Source: Trileptium ribeirensis (taxonomy: Eukaryota > Nematoda > Enoplea > Enoplida > Thoracostomopsidae). Taken from it: 64,000 nt of DNA. Below, one piece after another: positions 25,551-36,707 of the stretch. Each line of letters starts with the position of its first letter. Within the stretch, counting starts at the first letter, position 1. The stretch covers positions 48,593 through 112,592 of the forward strand of contig JASANE010020362.1 of the NCBI GenBank assembly GCA_030248225.1. The letters run 5' to 3'. The translations under genes were made by a program, and so were the position numbers. Under the pieces are notes generated by a model. That model was not told the DNA's origin. It saw only the letters and a list, made by a program, of their open reading frames with translations, and made no database searches.

Positions 25551-26449
25551 ATAATCAACAACATTCTTCCAAAAGGTGAAAGTCTCAAGCTCATTCAGTT
25601 TGTGATGTAGAAACCATCGTTCTGAAATCGTATATTTGTCACCTGAATTGGACCCTGCTCGTGTAAGCTTCCATTGTGCAGAAGCAAAGCAACGTCTATC
25701 GGAACAAAATTTATGTATATATTTCGTTATTACTATTCCAACAACTGCAAACAATACCAAAGGCCATCGTCGATGCTACTACAAACAACCATAAATACTA
25801 TTTTGCTCTTAAAATACAGTATATTTAAAACAATTCCTGTCATTACCAATACCATTTGCGAAACTTTTCACGTGTACACTATTTTCTTAAAAAGCCCCAC
25901 AAAAAGACAATTAGCCAAGAAAAACTTTTAGTTTTTTGATTAATCCCATATTACTTTGTGTCACAAATCATCTCTCGTATCGCCTGATGTGACAGCTTTA
26001 CCACGGCCCACTTATAAAATTGTACGATAACAGTTTCATAGTGTTTGCAAGAAGCTTAGTTGCAAAAAAGTGCAATGCACACAGATGTTATTTTAAAGTT
26101 GTGACAACGGATAGCTGGTGCTTTATTTATCGCTTCGGAAGGAATTAGAAGGGATGATTGCTATAAAACCATTCGCGTCGTTTGTCTGTATTTTTACGCA
26201 GAGAATTGAATTATTTAGGTGCTATACTCACGCTGACTGTCATTGCGTTGGCCACATAAATAAAGTCTAAACCCCGAAAATCTACACCCTGAAAGTCTAA
26301 CTTTTTTCAGCACAGCCATGTTAATGTTACTATTTATGAAAGCAAAATTTATACAGATTTTCTTCCACAAATTTATGATTGTTACCCTCTTGTTTTGCAT
26401 AACTAATAACAACTTCTCAAGCGATATCACTGTATGTGTTATGTAAGTC
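25551..26449. other. AT-rich intergenic DNA, nothing recognised
   Basis: Open frames of 71-85 codons without motifs. Confidence 0.4.
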
Positions 26450-26640
26450 GGCTTAGGTCGCTAAATTTTACACCTTGCCCTGCGCGCTTCAGGCGCGTGG
26501 AAAATTTTAGCAGCTATAAGCAAAATAACAAAAAAAATTTCAGGGAAAATTAAGGAAAATTATAAGCCAAAAATGGAGTGATTGGGGATAATTTTTGGTA
26601 CTCTTCCAGGCTACCACCCGTCATCCCACGACGGGACCAT
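26450..26640 (-). repeat. GCGCG-hairpin / AAAATTTTCC repeat (family copy 2)
   Basis: GCGCGCTTCAGGCGCGTGGAAAATTTT reads, on the minus strand, like AAAATTTTCCAAGCGCTTCCGGCGCG at 59.45 kb. It is followed by GGGAAAATTAAGGAAAATTATAAGCC, the A-rich phrasing of the same family. Confidence 0.55.
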
Positions 26641-27444
26641 CTACCCCCCCAAAGCCGACGACAGACTTTGGTCTTTTATGACATATATTTCCGAAGCAGG
26701 TACGATAAAATGAAATTGCACGACGTAAAATAATGCATAACTATCTGCGTGTTGATGTTTTGTCTCATTACATTTTGTTATATATAAATTTTTCTACTTT
26801 TATAACTATCGCATTATTAGACAATATAGACTTGATGTATGAAAAAAACAACATTTAAGCTCCTGGGGTTGCACACAAGTTGGACTCTTACTAGGGACCA
26901 TAAACATTGAACATTTGTACGACTTTAGCCTGAAAAAAAAGAAGAACATCGCGTGCAACTAAAACAAAAATGTGGAAATTCCCGTTTTTGCATTAGTCAG
27001 ATACAAATGATTCAAAGTGACTTTCTGTCGAATTCTTGCTCAGTATTTATCTGTAGTAAAGACCTAGTGATGAAATTTGCAATGCTGCTACTATAATTTA
27101 CTACGCCATGACGAATATACTCGAAATACATCTAACTTACTGTTTAAATTTCCATCGAACAAAAGTTAATAATGTGCACAATACGGAGAGTAATGCCATT
27201 CCACATTTAAAGCATCGAATTTATTTTACCTTATGTTGTTCTACATAATATACATTCACAAATCATTAATCATTATAAAATTTTACTAAAATTACAGGGC
27301 ATGTAAGTGGACAATGTCATTCTCCCAAACACTGGATAAGTATTTTTTCCTAAACTTAGTTGAAACGCGCAAATGTTGCTTTGTCATTTTTTACGTTTCA
27401 TTGTACATCTTATTTTAAACCAGTCCTTACTTGAACTTACTGGC
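26641..27444. other. AT-rich intergenic DNA, nothing recognised
   Basis: No open frame of note and no repeat boundary seen. Confidence 0.4.
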
Positions 27445-27955
27445 GAATTTTAGGAGACGGTAAATATGTGCCTACAGCAATGGATTGGTCAGTTGTATGT
27501 CTGTTTTTCAGCTCAGAAACTAAAAATTGTTCAGGCCGGATTTTGCCGCATTAATGTTTGGTGCATCAAAAGGGAAATAAATAAGCTGTAAGTTTGTATT
27601 ACCTGTGTTGGTTGGCTGCTAATTTTAAGAGATCTTAAATCTGTGCATACAGAAATTGATTAGTATGTTGTATATGTCTGTTTTTCAGTTCAGAAACTAA
27701 AAGTAGTTCGAGTTTTTGCCGAATTAATTGTTTGGTGTATTAAAAGGGAAAGAAATATGCTGTAAGTTTCAATTAACGGTGTTGGATGGCTGCTAATTTT
27801 AAGAGACCGTAAATTTGTGCCTACAGCAATCGATTAATCTGTTCAGCTCGGAAACTGGAAAGTTGTTCAGACAGGCTTTTGCCGCATTAAATGTTTATTG
27901 TTTTAAAAGGGAAAGAAATAAGCTGTAAGTTTCTATTAACTGTGTTGGATGGCGA
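27445..27955 (+). repeat. Three-copy tandem repeat, period about 175-180 bp
   Basis: Each copy has GGCTGCTAATTTTAAGAGA-like, GTGCCTACAGCAATNGATT, CAGAAACTAAAA and TTTTGCCGCATTAATGTTT segments in order, then AAAAGGGAAAGAAATAAGCTGTAAGTTT. The third copy lacks an internal piece. Copies start near 27445, 27612 and 27787. The first two include TGTATGTCTGTTTTTCAG. Confidence 0.88.
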
Positions 27956-28562
27956 CTAATGTTTTTCTGAAACATTCGCTAATGCTCTACTGCCAAGGCA
28001 TTTTACACCAACAAAGTTGTATTCGTTTGTCAATGATCACTGGAATCATCCATGTTATGGGATGCTGTCCCAAAATGGCTTTATTCAGAATATCCTTAAA
28101 CCGAACACGCCCCTATGTTTCCCCCGTAGCATTATTTGCATCAATCGTGCTTTTCTTAAAAAACAAAATCTTCATTTTGTTCACTCTAAGCTTATTAATT
28201 GAAGTTGATGGACATTAGATCTATTTATAGATATCAAAATTAAGCTTACAATTATTAAGCCCCTAACTATATATATTTGGTATAAAGAGGCTGTTTTGTC
28301 TCATTCGTTATTTTGTTAAGAAGCTAACAGTGTCAAAAGCTGCTTAATGCCGATAAAGTACAAGTTGTGGCTTTGTTGTGTTTATATGAATTAACTACAA
28401 GCTCTGATTGAAGCCAGAGAGTTATAGTCTTAACAGCATGTTAAAAGATCAATGTGAATTCCAAATACTATTGCTGTAGATTTTCACGGCTGTTCTGCCT
28501 TTGTAATCAATTGGCTTTTAGTTCACTTGTTGAAAGCCCTTTTACAATTACTGACAGTTAGT
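27956..28562. other. AT-rich intergenic DNA, nothing recognised
   Basis: Overlapping 89- and 61-codon frames at 27949-28218 start at the edge of the tandem repeat and show no motif. Confidence 0.4.
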
Positions 28563-28955
28563 ATGAATGTGTGTGCGTAAAATTTCGACATGGCATCCCG
28601 CAGCAGGAAAAAATGTGTGTATGTGCAGTATTCCGCTTAGGTTGTCGTTCATTGGGTCGTGCGTCGCACAAATTTTAGCAGTTGCTCTTCGATATTGATA
28701 TGGGTGAATAAAGACCGGCTAATTTCAACTTTGTAGTTCGCCCCATATTCACACTTGATATTGAGGTGTGTACGTAAAATTATGGCTTGCCACCCTGCCG
28801 CAAGAACAGAAAAGGAGGTATGGATAGTGTTCCGCGTATGTTGTCTTTCGTTGGGTCGTCCATCCACATATTTTGCCAGTTGCTCTTCGATATTGATATG
28901 GGTAAATAAAGACCAGCTATTTCAACTTTGTAGTTCGATCCATACACATTCTGTA
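28563..28955 (+). repeat. Two-copy tandem duplication, period about 197 bp
   Basis: GTGTGTGCGTAAAATTTCGACATGGC (about 28569) and GTGTGTACGTAAAATTATGGCTTGC (about 28766) start matching units. Both run through CGTTGGGTCGT, AGTTGCTCTTCGATATTGATATGGG and TTTCAACTTTGTAGTTCG. Short open frames on both strands derive from it. Confidence 0.88.
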
Positions 28956-29220
28956 TTTGATGATAGTGTATTGCTGCTATGCTGACAACAAAATAGCAAG
29001 TAATTCGTTGTTAAGTTCAATGTCAAATTATAAGGACATGGCGACGTCCCTATCATGTGTTTTGTACCTGTATTGGTGCATTTTTTAAAGATGTTTTCGG
29101 TAATTTTCTGAAAACCGACGCTTACTTTCTTTTGCAGATATACATTTTTAAAAAGTAAAGCTTAGTCTGCATCGGAAACAAACAACGTTGATTATATATA
29201 TTTTTGTTATTACGTCCTAA

Positions 29221-29731
29221 TGCGGCGTTCACGTAATAATGTCCCCGCTGTTTGGAACTTTTGACCCCCTGTAGTCGCGACCCTACCGTATAGACAGTCA
29301 GGGTGACACCCATACTGTAAATCAAATGCCGAGGGTGTACGACACACCCTTAGCTACTAAATTTTTTCTAGACAGTGTCGTACACACCCTTAGCTACCAA
29401 TTTGGCGCGAATTAACTATAACGGACACATTCTTTAGCGAATGCGGTTTATTAGTCAATTGTCCTGTGGAGTTTTTCCTAAATTCTCGATATTTGTATCT
29501 AGCCTATATGAACATTGCTCAAATAATTCCGAACAGTGTCAATAAAACTGCCAGAAGTAGATGGTGCGCCTGACACCTGTCGCAAAGTGGAATACAGCGT
29601 AACTAGCTACCGTCTGAAAAATTTATTAAAAACATGGGGGGTCTAAGACACCCTGTTGTCAACAGTGTGTCTGACACTGTGTGGGGTACATAGGTTCCAA
29701 ACGTTGGGGACATTATAACGTGAACGCCGCA
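29221..29731 (+). mobile_element. TWA-target MITE, copy 1 (511 bp)
   Basis: Left end TGCGGCGTTCACGTAATAATGTCCCC; inverted right end TGCGGCGTTCACGTTATAATGTCCCC. TAA lies outside both ends (29218-29220 and 29732-29734), a 3-base TWA target duplication as in PIF/Harbinger-type elements. Internal motifs GTGTMTGACACTGT and GTACACACCCTTAGCTACC recur and can form short hairpins. It has no coding capacity. It is near-identical to the copy at 31930-32439 except for a diverged block around 29565-29610. Confidence 0.88.
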
Positions 29732-29734
29732 TAA

Positions 29735-30079
29735 GCGGTATAAGATTTACTGCACGAACGGATCGCATTAAATTAAGGGTAATTTTAAGAACACGGCTTT
29801 GACTGAATAGAGATTTGTTTTTGAAGCCGCGTTAGATTGCGTAAGCGCATTCTCTGGTAAATAGAATAGGCACGTGTAAAGTCCATATTATTTCGTTTTC
29901 CGTCATATGTCAACCTTATTTTTGTTTTATTTCCGAGACAACGAAATAAAAAAATATACATCTCATCTATATTTCTGAATAAATTTTCCCATACCTACGT
30001 ATATGGCTTGGCAAGTTAGCTGTATTATCATTTTGCGTTATACTGTGTCATTACTTGTATATCTAGTTGCAATGCTTTT
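29735..30079. other. AT-rich spacer between MITE copy 1 and the GC-rich island
   Basis: No gene or repeat recognised. Confidence 0.4.
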
Positions 30080-31332
30080 ATGCAGGCAGAACTACGGGGG
30101 CAGTGCACCATGACAGGCGACACCTCGGCGGGTAGGTTTCGTGAACAGGGCTGGGGAGTGGCGCATCGTGGCAGACCGCCGCATCCGGAAGGGCGGTGCG
30201 GAACCTCGCGAGGAGTTCTGCGGCGCTTCGCGCAGTGTAGGTGCGACGCTGTCGGTGGGGGAGTACGGAATCTGGGTGGGAATACGCCTCGGCGGGATGC
30301 GGCGTCTGGCGGGTGGGGAGGTGTGTGCGGGAGGGGGAAGGCGGAAAGTCGGAGGGTGGGATACGGGTCATCTGGGGGTGGGCGCTTCGGGACCGGCGCG
30401 CACTTCGGAAAGTGCTCTACCTCCGGCGGGGCGGGGTCGCTATGGCGCCGGGCGGGGATACGGGGCTTCTGGACGAGGTACTGCGCCTCCTCAGGGGTGG
30501 AGGTGCTGCACTTTGGTGGGAGGTTCTTGGAGGGGATATGTGCTGCCTGTCCGAATGGGGTGTGGGGCCTCGGGGGTGGGGCTGCAGCACCTAGGGGGAG
30601 ATGCGGTCACTTGAGGTGATGCCGCGCATTGGAGGCGGTGGGCGGAAGGCGGTTGCGGCACCCTAGGGGTGTGGGCTACGCCGTGTCGGAGGAGCGGCGC
30701 TTCGGGCCAGGTGACACCTAGTGGATGTGGGGGAGGTGGAGGCCGAGGCGCTACGACGAGTTTTGGGGCCTCGGGGAAGTAAAAGGGATGCGACACGTCG
30801 GATGAATAGCGGCTCTTGGCAGTGGCGGGGCCGTGGGGGGAGGTGGATGGGGCACGTCTGGGGGCTGCGACGACTAGGAGGCAGATGCGGTCACTTAAGA
30901 GAGTGCGGCGACTCGGCGGAGGGGACGAAGGCGGCGGCTGCGCCGGTGGGCGTGAGCTACGGAGCATCAGAGGTGCTGCGCTTCGGGGCGGGGATCGGGT
31001 GTCGACCTTGGGGGTGCTGTACCTCGAAAGCTGTGGCGCCTTGCGGGGATGCGGCGTCTTCGGGGATGTGGCGCCGTGGGGGTGGCGGGGCCTCCAATTG
31101 CCTTGCGCGGGTGGTGGCGGGGTCTCCGGAAGGTGCCTCGGTGAGGGGCGGACTGCGGCACCTAGGGAAAGATGTAGTTACTGGAGGGGGTGCGGCACCA
31201 CGCGGTGGGGATACCTCGGGATGCGGCGTCTCGGGGGTTGAGTTGAAGGTACCTCGGGGTGCGGCACGTCGAGGGTTAAGGGAACACAAACCTCGGAATC
31301 ACTCCCCCGATGAAATCCAGGATCCGCCACTG
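30080..31332 (+). repeat. GC-rich, G-strand-biased degenerate repeat island
   Basis: About 1.25 kb of very G-rich plus strand in otherwise AT-rich DNA, with abrupt edges. Variants of GGGGATGCGGCGTCTCGGGG and TGCGGCACCTAGGG recur throughout (for example near 30296, 30583, 31043, 31145 and 31217). The phrase AGATGCGGTCACTTRAG recurs at 30599 and 30883. Several open frames of 110-215 codons exist on both strands at once, which is what stop-poor GC-rich repeat DNA gives; none has a recognised domain. CpG is abundant. I read it as an old minisatellite-like filling of a hAT-type element whose right end is at 31332. Confidence 0.7.
31311..31332 (-). repeat. hAT-like terminus at the right edge of the GC-rich island
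   Basis: Read on the minus strand from 31332 it starts CAGTGGCGGATCCTGGATTTCA, a form common among hAT-element termini, followed by a G-run. CAGTGCACC at about 30096 could be the eroded other end, but I see no matching 8-base duplication. Confidence 0.45.
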
Positions 31333-31603
31333 CCTATGAGCTTACTGGATATTTATTATTGGTGGTAGAGATTCACGTTTTTGAAGTTCTTATTGACTCG
31401 GCTCTTCATGAACTGCTCTTCTTCTAGGTTTGGCTCCTCCGATAACAAGCTAGAATCAACTCTCAGGCTCGTAACATTTAAAGCTTGCGACTCCCTAGAG
31501 AGAACTTATACAACTCGTCGAACAAACCATATAGTTGCTTTCAAGAGCCAAGCTGATGTATAGTTTGCTGCTCTTGCTTTTGGCTGACAATTGTACTTTT
31601 GTT

Positions 31604-31720
31604 CACTACGTGTTCCGAAATATGTTTCAATACAAATTCTGCTGCTACACAAGGTTCTTTTAGAACCCTAACCGTTATAATATCCACAAAAACACATGAC
31701 GATGGTAATTTCAACGTAGA
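31604..31720 (-). pseudogene. Exon-like fragment, member 1 of an inverted pair
   Basis: On the minus strand this encodes VRVLKEPCVAAEFVLKHISE within a 64-codon open frame (31541-31735). The inverted partner at 32610-32727 encodes a closely similar peptide. About half of the base differences between the two are silent, which hints that they descend from a duplicated protein-coding exon. I do not recognise the family. Both are too short to be whole genes, and MITE copy 2 lies between them. Confidence 0.4.
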
Positions 31721-31929
31721 TGGACACATAAGCACGCGGAAGAGTAAACTAAATATTGCTATTGCAAATTCAACTTTTTCTTTAAGTACGGAATTTATAA
31801 ATTAAAATAAGTCTTACAATAATAATTTTAAGCTAAAAACAAATGTATCTAAGCTGTTTTACCACTGTATACAAAGTGTCTTAAAAATCATAGATTAGTT
31901 TTTTCGGATTTTATTATGCAGCATAATTA

Positions 31930-32439
31930 TGCGGCGTTCACGTTATAATGTCCCCGCAGTTTGGAACTTTTGACCCCCTGTAGTCGCGACCCTACCGTAT
32001 AGACAGTCAGGGTGACACCCATACTGTATATCAAATGCCGAGGGTGTACGACACACCCTTAGCTACTACATTTTTTCTAGACAGTGTCGTACACACCCTT
32101 AGCTACCGATTTGGCGCGACTTAACTATAACGGACACCGTCTGTAGCTAATGCGGTTTATTAGTCAACTGTCCTGTGGAGTTTTTCCTAAATTCTCCATA
32201 TTTGTATCTAGCCCATATAAACATTGCTCAAATAATTCCGAACACTGTCAATAAAACTGCCAGAAGACACGGTGTGTCTGACACTGTCGGTAAGCGGTAA
32301 TACGCGTAACTAGCTACCGTTGAAAAAATTTATTAAATGCATGGGGGTGTCTAAGACACCCTGTTGTCAACAGTGTGTCTGACACTGTGTGGGGTACATA
32401 GGTTCCAAACGTTGGGGACATTATAACGTGAACGCCGCA
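31930..32439 (+). mobile_element. TWA-target MITE, copy 2 (510 bp)
   Basis: Termini as in copy 1, with TTA outside both ends (31927-31929 and 32440-32442). The different target triplet (TTA here, TAA in copy 1) shows the two are separate insertions in the same orientation, not one duplicated segment. Confidence 0.88.
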
Positions 32440-32609
32440 TTATCTGTTCATAAGGCAATATATAATGGCCCTGCGTAAGCTAAAATTTAATGTTAAAGTT
32501 TGCCATTTTAAAAATACTTTAACCCCTTAAACTCATAGATAACGTATAGCAACCGTCATCTATGTAACTGATTATGCTACTATATGGAACAAGACCCTAA
32601 ATGCTTCTA

Positions 32610-32727
32610 ATATTTTGACAGTAGTCATATATTTTTGTTGCTATTATATCGGTAAGAGTTCTGAACGAACCTTGTGTAGCGAGAAAATTTGCATTAAAAC
32701 ATATTTCGGAACACGTGGTGAAAATTG
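32610..32727 (+). pseudogene. Exon-like fragment, member 2 of an inverted pair
   Basis: On the plus strand it encodes VRVLNEPCVARKFALKHISE, matching the minus-strand fragment at 31604-31720. The reading frame continues to a stop at about 32779, but stops lie just upstream, so it is not an intact gene. Confidence 0.4.
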
Positions 32728-32779
32728 AAACACGTTTAAAACTGCTTTATAGTATCAGCTTCCACAACATGAGCAGGTA

Positions 32780-34045
32780 AACTATTGGTACAAAACACGA
32801 TTAGCAAAAACAATTTACGTAAAGCAATGCGAGAACGGTTTACGTAATTAAGGAATCGATAGTAGCACGACTGCCCAATTTTCACTTTTTAGTATAATGA
32901 ATGTAGCGGAATGGTATGCGGCTTGATAATTCCGCGAACAGATTTGGCTCAAACTGTTTTTACAGCGCACTTGTCTTATGGTAGCTTTAATCTCGCAGTG
33001 ATATCACTCTCAAAGGCTCCCGATGCAGAAAATAAACGGGTTAAGGTTTTGTATAATGGTGTTAGTGACACTGGCCATAACAGTTTTCTCGTCACCGCCT
33101 AGCAAATTCAGTTCTCGTTATTAAAACGTGTTTGCTAGCTAACGTAGTTTTTTGAAAGCGGTGTCACCGACGCTTTCCATATATGGTCCACCTAGTATGG
33201 TTGATAGGGCACCTAAAGTTTTCAAATCGCATAGTCCTGAAACCTTCATAAATAGTCATAGAACGGTCGAAACTTGAGACACATGAAGTCAGGTATCTAC
33301 TTATTTGTTTATTGGTATTTTTATTGCTGAGTAACTACTATTTGTTACAGCATTATCTTCATCAATTCCTATATAAGTTTCAAATCGTTTTTACTAGTAA
33401 ATACATGAGGTTGATTTCAATAGCACTATTGTCAACGCCTGATGAACATCACTACTGAGCTGCTTTGTATCTCGATAAATAAAATTTTTGTTGGAATATA
33501 GGTATAAAAAAAGTGCGACGAAAATATGCTGCAAACATTTTAAAATTACCGAAAGATTACGAAGAATTGCGTAGTGGTAAACAGGTTTTAGCAGTAATTT
33601 TGCACAAATTTTGCCACTGTAACATACGTAAAAAGTTTATATTACATAATATTATCGTTCCTGATGAGTGATATTTTGGGGACGGGAAAACGATAAAAAA
33701 TCCACCAAATACTGTACCGTTTTATGTATGTATTTTGCTAAAATTGGTTTCGACAGTTTCTGTTTGTACAATTTATCGTAATAACAGTATTTCTGTCAAT
33801 TGTAGTTAGTCGCTTCAACGTTACTCATAATATATATACATATTCGGCAATTATATTGTAAAACATTATTTAGCACAAGTTTTACAATAAGATTTATATC
33901 CTTATATTATGATTTTTTTATACATTATATATTATAAATACACGGGGTCCGAAGTCGTAAGGGGGTAGCGAGTGCTTAAGCGGAAGCCTTCGGCCTGCCA
34001 AAAAGGGGGACCAGCCGGTCGTTGTGCAGGGGAAGTTAGTCAGGG
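32780..34045. other. AT-rich intergenic DNA, nothing recognised
   Basis: Only a 63-codon frame (32911-33102) without motifs. A GC-richer block at 33940-34020 leads into the next repeat. Confidence 0.4.
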
Positions 34046-34260
34046 GATAGATTTTCGAAATTTTTGGGGCTCACAATTTATCTTAATTTTTGCCAATTTT
34101 CATCCAATTTTTGCCAATTTTCCTCCGATTTTTGCCAAATTTGCCCCGATTTTAGCCAATTTCCCTAATTTCTGTCAACATCTGCGGCGCGCCTTTGGCA
34201 CGCAGGTGTGGTAGAGAGGGGGGTGGGAGGGAAAGTTGGGAAGGGGTGGTGTCAATGGCA
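34046..34260 (+). repeat. TTTTTGCCAATTTTCC repeat with GGCGCG block (family copy 3)
   Basis: TTTTTGCCAATTTTCNTCC recurs four to five times with a period of about 18-20 bases. Then come GCGGCGCGCCTTTGGCACGC and a G-run (GGGGGGTGGGAGGG). The order (T-rich phrases, GCGC palindrome, G-run) is shared with 59.3-59.6 kb and, inverted, 26.45-26.64 kb. Confidence 0.6.
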
Positions 34261-34604
34261 AGGATCCATTGGGAAGGGAACGTGGAATCTTCGGAATCTC
34301 GCTTAATCGCAAAGTTATTTTCTATACAGTTATAATATGAGAAGTGTTTCGTTTACACAATTCTACATTTATAAATGTGTTATATATACCTTAGTGGCTG
34401 TTTGGCTGGGACGGTTGAGTTCCGACTACTTCTGAAACGGTTTATGAGATCTTTAGTCTGTTTCAAAGCATCCGGTATTTAATAAATATAAAAAAGTACT
34501 TTATTGCTGGAATCAATATATTTTGCAACCAGGACTTTCATTGAAGTTTCTTATGTTATGGTTTAGAATTATTCGCATTTTATTAAGCAAACCAATGTGT
34601 TGTA

Positions 34605-34870
34605 TTAACCCTTTTATGCCCAACTATTGCAATTGGCGTTAGCATATTGCAACGCGTTGTGTAAACAAAGTATATCCGTTGCATACGTTCGCACACGTAT
34701 TGTTATCCGCTTACTTTGTGAGGTTCCTTAAGGAACCGACCAACAGATTCCAGATAGTTCAGTGGTTTGAGTACGCCACTCCCACGCGTGCGATTGTGGT
34801 TCAATCCGAGGCGCGGGCTTGAGTTTGTCAAAAATTGTACAATACACGCACTAGCAAGGGCGTTACAGGG
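34605..34870 (+). mobile_element. Decayed copy of the TTAA/tRNA-like MITE
   Basis: TTAA then CCCTTTTATGCCC opens it at 34605. GAGGTTCCTTAAGGAACCGA matches the intact copy. TAGTTCAGTGG (34755-34765) and GGTTCAATCC (34798-34807) are box A- and box B-like. GGGCTTGAGTTTGTCAAAAATTG matches the post-box segment of the intact copy. The right end is eroded. Confidence 0.72.
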
Positions 34871-35429
34871 GGTACACATGAGACAACAGAAAAATATCAC
34901 AATCGGAAACAAAACGCAATCTGTGGTAGTCGCAGATTTATTTACATTACCAATAACTTTCGTAAGACTTAGATGGCTTGCCCTTAAAATTTGTCGTATA
35001 AACTTTTGACGAATTGTGGTTCACAGTGATGGCTATTGATTTACGATGACAGCCTCCAGACAACATACACACCTAGTGCCTAGGATTAGTATCCATGAGC
35101 ATAGCTTATTCGAGGACAGTTTATATGTGCAGCTCAAACAAAAATTCCCGCAGTTCCTCTAAGAAATTCCAGTAACAAAAAGAGACATTTTGCAGATGCT
35201 CCTTTCCACTATTTACGCAGATAGTTATTTTTACAGATTTTGGAAATCCCTGTAAAGCAAATAAGATTGAATGGCAGTGATGGCTCGACATAGAATATAA
35301 ATATCAATTAATTGCGGCCAAGATAATTTAGCAAATATCACATGATTTCCAAGTATGACAGAATTTGTAAATGTGTCAAATGAGATATTAGGAATAGAAA
35401 CACAAACTAAAATGGAAATTTAATCATTA
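34871..35429. other. AT-rich intergenic DNA, nothing recognised
   Basis: No gene or clear repeat seen. Confidence 0.4.
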
Positions 35430-36500
35430 GGAGTTTGGGTTCTAGGAAATCTGGGAAATTTGGAATTTAGGTCAGAGGGGAATTTTGTAAAGTGGGAATT
35501 CAGAGTTTGGAAGTTTTGGAAATTTGAGTATTTTTGAAAACTTTGAATTTTCCTAATGCGTGAGTTCACATTATGTAGGTACACCAATGTTGTTCTTTTG
35601 TGAAATTCACGAATTGATTCGTGCAGAAATTCGCGGTCATATGTTTGCCGTTGGTATTCGAATGTTTGTGAACGCGAACATGCTCTCCGAGATTTACGAA
35701 TGGAATTTCTGTTCGTGCACCTTTCTCCAATTCGCACATTGCTCGCTTTGTCCGGTTCATCAAATGACATTCTGAACCAGAGACCAACGTTCGCTGTCTA
35801 TCTACGTATTATAGCACACGACAAAAACGCCATTGGTAATCGCGTGTTCATTTCTACGCGTTCATCAAAATGCTATGCTAAATAGTGCTCGTAAAATAGT
35901 GACCGCGAACAGCCCTAGGCGTTGCTGCATCTCAAATCGTGTACGCACACATAAGGAAAATCATGATTTGTTCGCGTTCATCGCTTTTACGATGGTGGAC
36001 TGACTGACAAAAGAACAACCCGGGTGTATGCGCCTAAAATGCACGCAGGCATACCAAAAATTCAGGGAGCCTGCGATGCTGTCAGTTGGAATTTTAGGAA
36101 ATCCCGGAAATTGGATGCGGAAATATAAATAATGTGGTAAATTTAGGAATTTAGGGAACAACTTTGTAAATTCTGAAACGCAAAAATATAGGGAACCTGT
36201 GATTGGAATATGTGGTAGATGGAGTTGGCAGCCTGGTAACTTGATTATTTTGGAATTTATGGAAACCGGAAATTGTGGAATTATTGCATCTCTGACTATG
36301 TGGCATATGGGATTCGAGCTATCTTAGAATTTGGCAATTGCGGAAGTTAGGGAACGTATCGATTTAAATATCTTGGGAATTGGGGCATTTGAGTATATAA
36401 TCTGGGAATTTTGAATCGCGGAAAGTTAGAGAATCTGAGAATTCTTGAAAATGTGGACTTACAATATTTTGGTATGTGGAAGCGTTAATGTTGCAGTAAA
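35430..36500 (+). repeat. Low-complexity GGAATTT-type sequence with an inserted CGCG-motif block
   Basis: Phrases such as GGGAATTTTG and GGAATTTAGG recur irregularly at 35430-35560 and 36080-36470. Between them, 35570-36000 carries repeated GTTCGCG/CGCGAAC motifs in both orientations, including a perfect 12-base inverted pair TGAACGCGAACA (35670-35681) and TGTTCGCGTTCA (35979-35990). Open frames here (up to 116 codons) show no motif. Confidence 0.55.
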
Positions 36501-36574
36501 TTTGGGCACCCGCGATAAAACGTTATTAACTAAAGCAATTTAAAAAATTTTCAATTTTCGATATTGAGAACTAG

Positions 36575-36642
36575 GGTTTTCGGTCAAAAACATGGATTTT
36601 TGACCTTGATTTTTAAAAATGACCAGCATTTTTTTATAAATG

Positions 36643-36707
<65 letters not shown>

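Noticed and set aside
30080..31368. Open frames of 110-215 codons on both strands in the GC-rich island
   Set aside because: Stops are rare in GC-rich repeats. Frames are open in several phases at once and show only repeat-derived glycine/arginine or proline runs.
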